Assembly: GCA_033064195.1 (NCBI GenBank)
Contig: JARBJD010000190.1
Coordinates: 62,001 to 126,000 of the forward strand
Length of the DNA: 64,000 bases
Direction of reading: 5' to 3'
Source: Blattamonas nauphoetae
Taxonomy: Eukaryota > Preaxostyla > Oxymonadida
Part shown: positions 1 through 11,289 of the stretch, in pieces
Position numbering within the stretch: the first letter of the stretch is position 1
How the letters are laid out: the number at the start of each line of letters is the position of its first letter
Program-made: the position numbers and the translations under genes
The notes under the pieces: model-generated
Database searches by the model: none
Told to the model about the DNA's origin: nothing
What the model saw: the letters and a program-made list of their open reading frames with translations, nothing else

Positions 1-2
1 CC

Positions 3-416
3 TTTATCGAGTTCATCTGTCAGAACAGCCGCCGGATCGCCAATTCTGATGATGAAAGTGATTTCCCCCGCCTCCTCGGAACGCTGGTTGGACACTCGCC
101 CTTCCTGGCACAGATGACACTGTCCATTCTGTCGTTGTCAGTCCCTTTTGCATTCACAGCCAGCCTCGCCGTCTTCGAATCGGACGACAAGACGAGCGCC
201 CTCCTTCATCCGCTGTTGGACGGCCTTTTGGAATGGCAAGCTGAAGGCCCAGCTGTTCATCTGCGAAGCAAACAGATTCTGGCCAAACTGCGCGAAGGCG
301 GCCTTTCGGATGAGCTCGAGTTGTATTTCCGAAGAATGGGGTCCCGAAAAAGAGTCGACAGCTCGGCCATGTTGAGAGCAGGTGTGATAAGCCTGTTGGG
401 TGGGAATTTCAAGTGA
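3..416 (+). CDS. 3' end of a helical-repeat (armadillo-like) protein, partial
   Basis: The reading frame is already open at base 3 and runs to a TGA at 414-416, so only the last 137 residues of a larger protein are present. The composition is hydrophobic-helix rich, with segments such as LLGTLVGHSPFLAQM and VHLRSKQILAKLREGGL, which fits an alpha-solenoid. It resembles the helical families at 15.5-18.8, 38 and 50 kb in style, but I cannot align it convincingly. A possible intron lies at 413-450 (GTGAGG to TTCTTAG); splicing it would extend the protein to a stop at 773-775. I cannot choose between the two ends. No catalytic motif is visible, so the function is unknown. Confidence 0.6.
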   Translation, partial: FIEFICQNSRRIANSDDESDFPRLLGTLVGHSPFLAQMTLSILSLSVPFAFTASLAVFESDDKTSALLHPLLDGLLEWQAEGPAVHLRSKQILAKLREGGLSDELELYFRRMGSRKRVDSSAMLRAGVISLLGGNFK

Positions 417-959
417 GGCCCTCGGATCAGAGATATCCTTGTTTTCTTAGTTGGACCACAAGAAAGGATTCTGTCTGGCCTCTCGACGGACAGCGCCAAA
501 GCAGATTCGAACGAGAAATCAGCCACTGTCTTTGTCGGAACGTTATCCACACTTTATTCTTTGCCGTTCAGTCCCATCATGATCGCACACGAATTGTCAA
601 CTCCATTCTTCGTCAGACTCGCCCAAATGGCAGTTTGGCTCCAATCTCAACCGGCAACCACGTCGAGATCGTTGTCGCTCTTTCTCATCATCCAGAATCT
701 CTTCAGCAAGGAACCATGACTTCGATCGTTGGACCACTCCTGCCCACGCCACAATCACCTCCATTCCTCTTCTAAACAGATTTTGGAAGGATATCCTTCG
801 AGAGTCTGATGGATGCGAACTGCATGTTGATCAAATCGGCAGCGCCACTCAAGATCAATTCAACCATTTTGAAGATCACCGAAAACACAATTACAACAAG
901 CTGTTTGGAGATGGAAGTGCAAAGAATGAAAGTATGATATATCGACAATCTTGGTCTGA
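417..959. other. Possible last exon, otherwise intergenic
   Basis: After the TGA at 414-416 this stretch holds two overlapping open stretches. One (452-775) would be reached by splicing an intron at 413-450. Another continues in the original frame and contains a hydrophobic SPIMIAHELSTPFFVRL-like segment. Neither has a recognisable domain. From 776 to 959 I see nothing coding. The downstream gene is convergent and ends at 960. Confidence 0.3.
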
Positions 960-1682
960 TTAAAGCTCGCTCGTCTGTGTCGTTTCTTTTATGTTTTTGC
1001 TCTTTTTCGCCGTCTTCACTTTCATCCCCTCTTCTTCGGTTGCCAGTCCCTCCAACATTCTCGCCGTGTCCCTCCGATCTTCTTCTGTCACATCAACCTC
1101 ATCGTCCCACTGTTCCGCCGCTTCATCTTCAAAAATTGTCATAATTCCGTCCATTTCTTCCTCTTCGTCAGCTATCGAAAATTTCTCTTTCTTGTTGATT
1201 TTTTTGACTGCGGAAAGTGCCTTCCTTGCGTGTGTCTTCGTCCAACTCTCTGATTTGTACACATACCTCAATTCGCCTGTTGGTGAAAACACGAATGTTG
1301 TTCTGGCTTCTTGATGAGTCCCTTTTCGTTTAATGCCCCAGAGAGCCTTGATCGTGTGTTCGGGGTCACTGAGGAGGTCATACTTAAGGTTGTACTTCGA
1401 TTTGGTCTTCGCAATTTTGGCTTCTGAGTTTGCCGACACTCCGAAGACTGTTGCGTTCTGAGCAATGAATTGCTTCTTGTAGAAGCGGAATCCCTTCAAC
1501 ATTCGTTTGTCCCGACGATATGTCCCTTTGTGGTACACAAAGACCACAACAGGTCCATCTCCAAGTTGATCCTTGAAACTAATCTCCTGCCCATCTTGGT
1601 TCTTCAGGACGAAGTTTGGTGCGCTGTCCCCAACTTTGAGAGCGGGCAAAGCAAGTACAAGTGCAATGAAGACGAGTATCAT
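960..1682 (-). CDS. Secreted or ER-lumenal peroxiredoxin-like protein lacking all cysteines
   Basis: The protein has 240 aa. Residues 1-15 are a hydrophobic signal peptide (MILVFIALVLALPAL). They are followed by an AhpC/TSA (peroxiredoxin Q/BCP-like) fold of about 140 residues: KVGDSAPNFVLKNQDGQEI, then PVVVFVYHKGTYRRDKRM, a VFGVSANS strand, YDLLSDPEHTIKALWG and TTFVFSPTGELRYVY. The C-terminal 70 residues form an acidic, low-complexity tail. In active peroxiredoxins the loop after the FVY-type strand carries the peroxidatic Cys (TPxCT). Here it reads HKGTYRR, and there is no cysteine anywhere in the protein, so thiol peroxidase activity is unlikely. The fold and secretory route are well supported; a structural or chaperone role would be inference. 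The last residues (TSEL) only faintly resemble an ER-retention signal. The start is the first ATG, directly before the signal peptide. Confidence 0.8.
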   Translation of the reverse strand: MILVFIALVLALPALKVGDSAPNFVLKNQDGQEISFKDQLGDGPVVVFVYHKGTYRRDKRMLKGFRFYKKQFIAQNATVFGVSANSEAKIAKTKSKYNLKYDLLSDPEHTIKALWGIKRKGTHQEARTTFVFSPTGELRYVYKSESWTKTHARKALSAVKKINKKEKFSIADEEEEMDGIMTIFEDEAAEQWDDEVDVTEEDRRDTARMLEGLATEEEGMKVKTAKKSKNIKETTQTSEL

Positions 1683-2174
1683 CCCACGCGAGATGAGAGG
1701 ATGTGAATGAGATGATGTGACTGTTCGATCGTGTCAAGCGATCTCGTGCTGGATAGACATCCTTTCTTTCGAGGAGTGATCGACTGGAAATGCGAAATTC
1801 CAGTGATGTATCCAGTTGTGGCAGAGAGTTCAGACTTGAATCAGAAATGGGTTGCGGGCTGTGAACTGTCCTGTATCTGCCTCGAAGGTTCATAAACAAA
1901 CGATGATGTCAAGGCGAGCAAGCTAGAGACGACGATTGGCAGTGTCTGGGAGGGGAAGATGAAGAGGGAGTTGAGTGAGAGCAAAGAGATGAAGAAGAAT
2001 GAGAAATGAAGAACAGAGAGCACAGTGTATTCTGGAATAATCACCTGAAAATGAGGAGTAAACGAGGGATACCGTCTGAAGAGATCATCGTTGAACCTGT
2101 TGAAATCGAGAAGTCATTTTGAATCAGTGTTATGAGCCGATCGCTTTACTCCAAGATAAGCATTCTTCCACTAA
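1683..2174. other. Divergent intergenic region
   Basis: This gap lies between the start of the peroxiredoxin-like gene (-) and the start of the receptor gene (+), so it should hold both promoters. It contains purine-rich runs but no convincing gene, repeat or recognisable promoter element. Confidence 0.4.
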
Positions 2175-5100
2175 ATGCGTTCACATATCTTTCTCACTGT
2201 ACCCCTCATCGTTTCCCTCTTCCACTTGACGTTTCACGCTGATGTACTCCCCGAAGGCAATTTATTGCCACTGAAACCAATTCTTGAAGAATTGACGAAT
2301 GCACGAACCTCAAACACCGCGCACAGGAACGATCCAATCATTCTCCACGGACAATACCATCTCCTTGAATATGTTATCAGATCGGTCAACATATCCATTG
2401 TTGGGGCTCATTCATCTTCAATCACTTCGAAGCGAGCAGAAGATAATCAAGATATTTCGAACACTGAACCGTCATCGATGCTGATTGTCGCCAACAGCAC
2501 AGTTGAACTGTCCTCCCTTCGATTAATATGTCACGGAGACCACAGTTCTGTAGCCACAATCAGACAATCCTCATTGTCCGTCTCAAACTGCAAAATCTAC
2601 CCTGCTTCATGCTCCAGTCCATTTCTATCAACGTGGACATGCGCAGATGTCTCGATGCTGACAGTTGTAAACACGAAGGTGACATGGAAACAACACCCAA
2701 CATCTCTGCCACTTTTTGGATCAATGCCGAACAATCACAAGTCTCTGGTGACTGAGTCGTCGGCAAGCAGCATTTTGGGAAGGGATGCAGGTCAAGCAAC
2801 GGGTGTTCTGTCGATTATTGGGAGTGGACTCTCGTTTTCGAATACCGCATTGCCTCTTGCCACTGGCCCGCTGTTTGATTTTGGGTTGAACGAAAACAAC
2901 ACCCAGCAATCCCTGTTGGCCGCGTCTCTTTCTTTGACGACTTCGCTGATGACAAACGTGACGAGCCGTCGTCACTTCATCCCAGACACCCTCCGCTTCC
3001 CTTTCGCCTCCCAAAAACTGATTTCTTCGTCAATCTCGGAATGCACGAACCATCTTTATGGTTCGGGATGCTTAGACTTTTATTTCGGGACTTCTTTTTG
3101 TTGCCAGAATTCGTCGTTCTCCAAATGCGAAACCGACGATCTCCCAACCGAAGGTCCTCCCAAAATGTATCTCCAACACCAAACAACCCCTTTCGACCAA
3201 ACTCTCTCCCCTACACTCACTCAATTCGACACTTGCACATTCCGAGACATGAATGCATACCGAGGTGGGGCGATAAGCTCTTTCAAAGTGGGGGCGTCCC
3301 TCAGCGTCACAAAATGCTCTTTCACTCGCTGTACCTGTGGTTTCACTGGAGGAAGCGTGTATTATAACTCTCTATCAACCACAGAATCTGTCGCTGTATC
3401 CCACTGTTCTTTCGTGTCTGGAGGTTCAGCAACACACGGAGGGGGGATGCAGTTCTCTTGTTGTCAACAGGGATCGGTCACAGATTGTGTTTTTCACACC
3501 CTCTACGCCACAAAGTCAGGCGGAGGGTTGTCTCTCGTCGACTTTCCAGGGGAGGCCACCGTTTCGAACTGTCTTTTCCAGAAATGTGCACAGACCGGTG
3601 TGAAGACGGAGACTCTGGGTTCGACGCTTTCTTCTCTCTGAAAGCGCGGACGCTTGCAACGGGATCGTACAAAGCGTCAGTGAAAGGGAAGTCAGATTTC
3701 TGGATGGTTGTTGATTTTGAAGGCAGCCCATCAGGAGGGAACATCTTCTCAACGAAAGCTGGAGTGAAGCTGCAGGGTGAAGATGCGGTTCTGGATTTCG
3801 AGACGACATATGAGCTTGATGAGGTGGTCGAAGTGAGCACAGGCGAGACTCTCGTCATCGACCCTCCTCGCCTCTTCTTCACCACTCCGAGCCGTCCCTC
3901 GTTGGACAGTGTTGGTGCGATCTCATTTTCGGACCAGAAGTAAGACGCAATCACAATCAAACTGGTTGGAGAGAAACTGTTCACCAACCCATATACACTG
4001 ACAGTCTCTGACGGGTCAAGCACATCCACAGTGACCGCTGTGTTCGATGCCGATGGAGTGAACGGAGAGACCACAGCTGTTCTTTACTCGATGGATGAAA
4101 GCAAGACAATCCAATTGACTTTTGGGAAGACATACACCATCACTGGGATCACATGTCCGGGTCTTAATCATCCAGCATTCACCCCGAATCTGCCAATCGT
4201 TGTTCCGACTGAACCAGCGCGCGTCGAAAAGGTTGTTTCGGCCGCACTGAATGATGCCCAGACTACAGTTGAAGTGACATTCCAAGCCCGCGCCCTTCCG
4301 TCGACAATCAGCACAATCACCGTCACAGGTCAAGATCCTTCGGTTGTCGTCTCCATCAAACGCTTTTCGGACACCTCCTTCTCAGCATTGTTCAACGTGG
4401 CTGAGACAGCCTCGCCCACTTCACTGGTGTTTAGCGAGACGTATACAATCGCTTCTGTTTCAAATGGAACAGATTTGCTGCTGAACGATGATATTTCGTT
4501 CACAGTTCCTTCGAATGCTCGGCTGACTGATATTGGCACTGCATTCTCGAACAACGTGAGCACAGGGTTGAAAGTTGAGCTCACAGTTGCAGGTTCAATC
4601 CACAATTCGAAATACAAACTGACTCTGACTGACGACATTGAAGTCGAAGTGGAATGCTCGTCGTCGACACTCAAATGCACATCAACATCCCCGGTCCGCA
4701 TTGGTTGGGCGACTGGCCTGCAATACGGAACAGAACACACCGTCTCAGCGATGCAGGCGACTGGTGTTTCATCTCAGCGCGTCGATCTCGTCAAGAAATC
4801 GTTCAAAACAGGCACCAAACCGACACAGCCCGTATTTCATGTGGACGAGTCAGGTGATCTGAGTGACTTTTGTGGGGATGATGGAGACGAATGCCAGACA
4901 ATGGATGAAGTGTGGCGAATTGTGAAAGGAATTGGCTTTCCTCGACCGACCATTCACATCACAGACTCGACCACGCTGGACTTGCCAATTGTCGTGTCGG
5001 AAGGGATGCACGTGATGGTAACAAATGGAAGCTCGACAGAACCGAAACTTCACGTCGCCTCGAATGATCTGAGCGGAGGGCAATTCGGTATGATTGTTGT

Positions 5101-6931
5101 GAACACAGCCTTTATCGAGCTGCGGAACGTGGATGTGCACTTCCTGTCTGTCTCACGGTCGTTTGTTCTGATTCATGGAACGAACTCGGAGCTCGTGTTT
5201 CGTGACGGACTGTTCGCTGGGCCAGCCAGTGGAGTGACGATGAACGAGGATTCCGATGGAGTTTGCAGCTGGTCGTCTGGGGCAATCCAACTCATCAACA
5301 GCAAGACAGACATCGCATACACTCGCTTGTTCCAACTCTCTCAAGGAGCGATCAACATGAAGAGCGGGTCACTTGACATTCGGACATCGTCATTCGATTC
5401 CAACTCTGCCTCGTCCTCCTCGTTTCCGTCTTCTCGTCGCAACATCCACTGCTCGGACAGAGGGACAATCACGATTGGGAGTCTGAGTGGAGGAGATGGG
5501 CATCAGGGATCGTCGCTGTGGGCGTCGATGGAAGACTGTGTAATGAAGGGAGATGCTGGCCAACCCGACTCGCCATTGTTCGTTCCTCAGCTGGACAAGG
5601 AGAGGTCGAAGAGTGTTGTGGACGCAGATACTCAACAATACAAAGTGACTCTCGTTGGATCTCGACTGATTCCGTGTGGATTGTTCTTGGAAGTGTTTGA
5701 GTTCACTCCTGAAAGCAACGCGGATGGCAAGTCAGTGGAATTCGAACTGAACCACACGTCATCTGAGACTGAAGTATCCCTCGTCATCGAACAAGAAGAA
5801 ATCGCCGCATTGGATCAGAAACACGAACTCCGATGCCGACTGAAATTTGGACTGAATCCGCAAACGACCGACTCATTCATCTTCTCCGCTGCACACATCG
5901 ACGATCCTGAACCACCCGAGCCCGAGCCAGAGAAACCGAAGTTCAGCCAAACACCGCTCGGAAAGGCACTTTCGTGGATCGTTCCAGTTGTCGCAGGTGT
6001 TCTTCTGCTTCTCATCGTCATCGTCGTCTTGCTCGTCTGGCGACGAAAACGACAACAGAAACAGGAAGACAAGACAGAACTGACAGAAGTGCAGGAGGAC
6101 GAGGAGTGCATGGCAAAGGCGGATGGTCCAGATGTTGTGGTGGATGAAACGCGGAACATCATTGCGGTGAACAAGCACCAAGTTGACACAACAAACAATC
6201 TGTCCACGTTCAGCCTCCCTTCGACTGGAAACGAGGGGATTGTGGAAGTGCTCTTCTTGAACGACAGCGACCAGAAGGAGATTGTGGAAACGAAGTTCAT
6301 TACTTCGAAAGAGACACTCTTCCACCGACTCCACGAAGCCCAGAATCCGAAACCGATTGAGGCGGAGAAGATCCAGAAGGCACTCACGGAACAGCTATTG
6401 CGTGTGATGCAGAAGATGCCGACAGCTCAAGTTCTGCAGAATCTGAACCCACACTGGGTGATCTTGGGCGATGGGGCTGAAGTCCATTTCAAACTGGTTG
6501 ATGACCAGGCACAGAATCAATCACTTTGCAACAAAATGAACAACCCGAATGGAGGAGATTCTCAGCGATGGAATCCACCTGAAGAAAGCAAACAGAAGAA
6601 CGAGTCTGAACAGAAATCGACAATCAACAAGGAAGCAAGCTTAGTTTTTCGGCTCGGCCTGCTGTTGTGGGAGATTGAGACTGGACAGGTGCCGTACCGT
6701 GAACACGACGGTCTGAACGCTCATCGGCAGATTGTGTTGGGAGTTGGTCTGAAGATGACAGCGATTGAGAACGAAGCACTTCGGGAGTTGATTGAGGATT
6801 GCATGCAACTCGAGCCGAAGAACCGACCGACGTTGCAGAAAGTGAAGGATCGACTCTTCAAGTGCTTCTCTCCGTCGATGTCAGACGCAACTCTCGGCCA
6901 ACAAACAAACAAGGCGGAATCAAAACAGTAA
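2175..6931 (+). CDS. Receptor-like membrane protein: signal peptide, beta-helix ectodomain, TM, cytoplasmic pseudokinase (two lesions)
   Basis: About 1,585 residues in three stretches. 2175-3641 begins with a signal peptide (MRSHIFLTVPLIVSLFHL) and continues as a Ser/Thr/Cys-rich repeat with right-handed beta-helix style rungs (FRDMNAYRGGAISSFK, CSFTRCTCGFTGGSVYY, CSFVSGGSATHGGGMQF). The frame then shifts by about 3600-3640 and continues through 3943 and 4031-6931 with beta-sandwich-like repeats. A transmembrane helix (VVAGVLLLLIVIVVLLVW, near 5985-6040) is followed by basic residues and a cytoplasmic kinase-like C-lobe: GLLLWEIETGQVPY, then LIEDCMQLEPKNRPTLQKV. The expected HRD segment reads NLNPHWVILGDGAEVHFKL and no DFG is seen, so catalysis is unlikely. 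Two lesions interrupt it: the frame change and an in-frame TAA at 3941-3943. It may be a pseudogene, carry sequence errors, or have an unrecognised intron. Confidence 0.65.
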
Positions 6932-7701
6932 CTCGTCAGTCGCCCCGTTTCATCTTCATCGTCATCCCACCTCATTTCACTCATCACACCACATCTCCAA
7001 AATCACGTCATCCACACGTCTGATCGTTACTTTCCCCACATGCACTCCATTTCATCTCGTCTTTCTTCTTCATTCTGACATCTCATCGTTCACCACGAGA
7101 CACTTCTTCATTCTCCAAACATCAAACACCAGCCACTTCACCTGTCGACCTGCTCAGAGGACCAGCCTCTCTGCAGCCACTGCTCGTTTGGCACAACCAG
7201 CCACACTATTTCTCGCTCATGAGACACTGTTGACTCCTCATGAAGCACACTGCATGCCTTTTGTTTTCGTTTCAGTTGCAGTGGTGTCTGCAGCACTTCG
7301 ATGATGAAGTGCTTCATGCTGGACATCGGGGTCACCCATTCTTCATTGCTTGCCCACTGCAATCACTTCACGTCTCACTTTTCATCTCGTCATCTCATGT
7401 TGACCACTTCTCATCCCATTTTGAACCCATCTCATCATCTCCTGCAGTTCGCATTTCATCTCAATTTCACATTTCATCAGAAGTCGATCTGTTCAACTTG
7501 TTCAGAGAAGAGTATTCGCAACCCTTCGCAATTCGAAGCCTTTCCGATGATTGTGTGGTGTGGTTAAATCGGAACAAGGAATGAAAAGGAAGAGTGAATG
7601 TTGGTGAAGTGAAAGAGAATCTGATGACAAGAGAAACATTAATCATTGTTCCGTCAAACATCACAGAAACAAAGTGATCAGTTTGGATCTGGCAGGAATC
7701 A
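6932..7701. other. Intergenic, convergent 3' ends
   Basis: No gene is recognised. The stretch is rich in TCATCTC/CATTTC repeats. Positions 7586-7700, the 3' flank of the kinase/SPRY gene, resemble 18998-19046 joined to 30637-30715. That similarity identifies the empty insertion site of the DIRS-like element at 19047-30636. Confidence 0.45.
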
Positions 7702-9174
7702 TCAGGATCGGAGTCGTTTGAGCCACAACACTTCAATCGGTGTATTCTGATCTTGTGTAGTGATTCCGAGGCAGAGAGGAGAAGGGATGGCAGTGAAGAT
7801 CCCAGGCTGTTCCTCATCGTCCACAAACAGTCGAGCTTCTCTCGTTCTCATGTTCACTCGAATCGCTGCTGTCTGCCCAACTCGGACGCATTTCTTGTTT
7901 GTTCCTGCGGGCTTGAATTCTCCATTCGATTGATACATGTCTCCATACCGAAGACCGAAATCACCACCAATCCCATTCTTCCAATATCCACAAGTATGTC
8001 GTGTGGCAATTTCAGGAAGTGGATGTCTGAGGAAGCCAAGCACTGAAAAGATGAGAAGAGAGAAGAACACACCCACGTTCTTGAATGTGTTTTCACTTGC
8101 TCTGATTTTGAGTTCCCACTCTCCCTCGTCGATCCGAAAAGTGAATGCTGTTCTCCAAGATAAAATATTGAGTATGATGACTTGTGTGAGAGTGGTTGGA
8201 GTGAGTCTGTGTGCTGTTCTGTCGAGTGTTTGGAGAGATTCTGTTCCAATCCATGTCGTTGGCATTATCATCCTCATCCGCTCCAGTTGTGTTTGGAGTT
8301 CTGCAACTTGCGCTTCTGACGTTCGCAACTTGAGTTCCAGATCGCTGATTCTCTTCGGTCTGTCTTTCTGTTCATCGCTCAGTTGGTTTTCGAGTTTGGC
8401 TAATTTTGCTTCGGTCTCTCTCGACTTCATCTCAATCAGTTTCCATCCTGCCTGCGTCGTGTTGATCAGGCAGTGCAGAATCGATGATTCCACAAGCTGT
8501 TTGCTTGTCAATCGAGTCACACAATCCTAAACACACAACAAACACAAAATGGAGAAGAGAGAAGAGAAGAATGGAAGAAATTGAAAGATGAGGAAAGAAG
8601 TGGAGAAGACAAGAGAACAAACATGATCCAACATTCGTTTCAGCAGATCTAGTTCATTCTTTCCACAACTCGTCCCAATCTGTGATCCCTTGAATGACCC
8701 AATCTCCCGAATCAGTCCTGCCGCATGCTCTGAGCGGAACGGCGACTTCCCAAAAAGAAGAAAGTGAAGCACAATCCCCAACGCCCACACATCCGACGAT
8801 CCACTCGCTCGACCCTGCGCATCGTCGATTCGTTCTGGCGACACGTATTGCATCGACATCACTCCACGCGTCGAGCTCACATCTTCCGACTCTGCTGCTC
8901 CAAGATCACCTGAAACACCAGAAAACAGCGATCAGAAAGGAGAAATCGATGTTTGGGGCAGACGATGGAAGATGGAAGGGAGAAAGTGAAAAAAAAGAAG
9001 GAAGAGAAGGGGAAAGCGAAAATGAAGAAAGAAACAAACACAGTTTCGCATGGCCATCTTCAAAAAGAAGAATGTTCTCCAATTTCACGTCCCCGTGAGC
9101 TGTTCGTTCTTTTGGATGGTTGTGCATGAAACAAAGGGCCGACGAAATATCAACCATCACTTGATAAACAATCT
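7702..9174 (-). CDS. Protein kinase/SPRY protein, 5'-truncated by a transposon
   Basis: Three exons: 9174-9040, 8909-8623, 8526-7702, with introns 8910-9039 (GTTTGT...TTTCAG) and 8527-8622 (GTTTGT...TTTAG). The protein starts inside the kinase alpha-E helix (IVYQVMVDISSALCFMHN). It continues with the catalytic loop HGDVKLEN, metal loop CDLG (split by intron 1), VSPERIDD and the helix-F segment SSDVWALGIVLHFLLFG. A coiled coil follows (KSRETEAKLAKLENQL), then a SPRY domain with LGFLRHPLP, TNKKCVRVGQTAAIRV and REARLFVDDEEQPGIF. The N-lobe is absent: the sequence turns directly into transposon end GGGCGATTCT at 9175. A 30-bp stretch after the FKNV codons may be another intron (GTGTG...TTTTCAG), because it is in frame and spells a hydrophobic insert. 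The catalytic core is intact but the gene as it stands has no ATP-binding lobe. A coiled-coil/SPRY relative lies at 30697-31926. Confidence 0.7.
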
Positions 9175-11289
9175 GGGCGATTCTGAATCAAAACTTGTTC
9201 GCGTTTTTTCTCTTAACTCAGTGGCTATTTCATTTCACAAATGATTACACAAACTCTCGTCACATTTTTCCATCACTAATCATCGAAATGTAGTCGTTTA
9301 AGTCGAGTGTCGTCCTCTTCTTTCCCGGTCTTGAATTTTTTCGCTTTTTTTTCTTAATGGTATCGTCTGTGTCTTCGTCGAGAGAAAATTCTTCACCGTC
9401 AACATAGTCATCGTCGACTTTTCGATCTGAAAAGTGTCTGTGCTTTCGTGGCGACGGTTGAGGAGCTTTGTCATCGCACTTGTGAATTCGCCTTTCAACC
9501 GGATGGAAGAGCCAAGATTTATCATTATCCTGAAAGTGAAAACGCTAGAAGGGACAATGAACAAACTTTCTCTCCATTTGCGTCACTGGGGTCTTCACGA
9601 CACGATCCTTTTTCGATCATTCGCATTCTCTGCAGAAATCGCGTCTGTTTTTCCTTCGATGTTGCAGTTCGATTTGAGGCGATGATTTGATGCCATTGTT
9701 TTATGTCGAAGTCGTTGATGACCCTCTGGTATCGAAACGGTAGAGGACGCCAGAGATTCTTGGGTATCGTGGCTGACGGACTACAAATTAGCTGCTGGCT
9801 CTCAATTGCGAAGCAGAGATACCTTGTGATACCGTCGAAGTCTATCTCTGGAGCCTCGGCTGGAAATGTTGGTGAGAATGAAATGAATTTCACATTGCGT
9901 CCAGCTCTGGCTTCCTCAATTCCAGAAAAGTAGTCAGTAAACTGTGAACAAGTGGATATAGTGTGTTGAGGAGGGTACTTTTTCAACAATGTCGTCATAG
10001 TTCCGAATTCAGAATCGCATACATTTTTACCGTGGTGTTCGAAGTAGAATATGATACAAGTTGAAAGGGATTGATTCAGAGTAGGTAAATCCGAGAGGAA
10101 ATAACAGAGAAGTTGTTTATTGCGGAAATGAGGTCCGCAGTCCGAGACAAAGAATAAAGTCTGGGCTCGATCAAAGAGATGATCTTCCAATAGGGCCTCC
10201 AACGCTTCCACAACAAATGATGCGTTGTGATTGAGGTTCTCGCTTATGAAATGATATATTTGTTTGTTCATCTGTCCTTTCTCATCCTTGTAGAACGCAA
10301 CGAAGGCAAGGTCGGTGAGTTGTTGCTTGTCGAAGTAAGCTTGTTGAGATTCTTCGCATTCGATTGGAATCTTCCAATTTTCTTTGAAGTCTGCGATAAT
10401 CATTACTTCATTTTTTTTAAGGTTCTGTCTGATTTGGTTGATTGCTCTTCTTTGATCCTCCGCCTCATACCGATGACATTCAAGGGCTTGGATTTCTTTC
10501 TCCAACTCATCAATCTTTCCTTGTTCAGATTCTGACAGAGCCGCCAACTCATGAGAAGCTTCTTTCATCCGGAGACAGTCTGGACAGACGTCTGTCCTTC
10601 TTCTTGATTCCTTCAAATCGCGCGTCAAGACACAGAAGGTACTGTATGCTATTTTTATTCCTGTTTCTGACTCCAATTGTTGCCAGATCTTATATTTGGG
10701 CTGACATATCGACCTCACCCGCATCCATTTGGACGGATCTCCTGTGACGAGACGTTGTTCTTTGGAACTCTCCTCAGAGTGATTCACTACGAAATCATGA
10801 AATTGAACCTGCTGATGGTCATTTAGTGGGGCTCGTGATGGAGGTGGGCGTGTTTGTTTATCTCTCTTGTGTAATCCTTTTTTGAAGTGCTGACGAGCGG
10901 TTTCGAAGCGACTGTTCGAGTCAGGAAACCCGCAAGACACTAAAAAAGGCAAAGAGAAGTGGTTTACTAGCACAGATTCGATATCTAATGGCACAATTCT
11001 GGATTTTTGGCCAATGGACAAACAGTCTCTCACAAGGTTTTTCATCTTTTCTGCAATTTTTTAGAACCATGCATTAAAAACAATATGAAGCGATACCATT
11101 GTGCTTCATCTCGATGAATTCCAGCACGGATGGACACTTCTTGCTGGAGCATACAAGATGGATCATGAGGTCATCAGGATTGGACGGCCAGTTGGAGCAC
11201 AGAGCGTCCCACGCAAGTTTTGTAATCTTTCCTCGCTCCTGACGTAGAAGCTTCCGAAATGGAGTTTGTTCATCGACAATCATTGTCAT
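9175..11289 (-). mobile_element. DNA transposon with HGK-motif transposase; one end identified
   Basis: The left end GGGCGATTCTGAATCAAA starts at 9175, exactly where kinase homology stops. Its first 14 bases equal the right terminal repeat of the 860-bp element at 50417-51276. The transposase gene fills 9260-11289. I could not find the matching right end between 11290 and 12900, so the right boundary is only a minimum and the copy may be truncated there. Confidence 0.65.
9260..11289 (-). CDS. Spliced DDE-type transposase with HGK...CD motif
   Basis: Exons 11289-11097, 11050-9567 and 9529-9260 join in frame to 648 residues. The introns are 46 bp (GTATCG...TTGCAG) and 37 bp (GTTTGT...TTTCAG). 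Candidate catalytic positions are Asp in VMIIADFKENW, Asp in LFFVSDCGPHFRNKQ and the acidic residue near FEHHGKNVCDSEFG. A zinc-binding-like CPDC pair sits upstream. The C-terminal exon gives an acidic region, then a basic KKKKRKNSRPGKKR stretch that looks like a nuclear localisation signal. The ADFxEN...SDxGxxxxN...HGKxxCDxxFG layout recalls an uncharacterised transposase-like family known from several eukaryotes. I cannot assign it to a named superfamily with certainty. Its end sequence links it to the MITE-like element at 50417-51276. Confidence 0.7.

Noticed and set aside
3941-3943. In-frame TAA as evidence for a reassigned stop codon (as reported for some oxymonads)
   Set aside because: The other long frames contain no internal TAA or TAG, and TAA, TAG and TGA all end clearly delimited genes here (47643, 32342, 44484). 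A lesion or intron is simpler.
7240-7584. Small gene between the receptor and the kinase/SPRY gene
   Set aside because: Two overlapping frames of similar length with biased His/Ser composition and no relatives in the window; more likely chance in TC-rich spacer.
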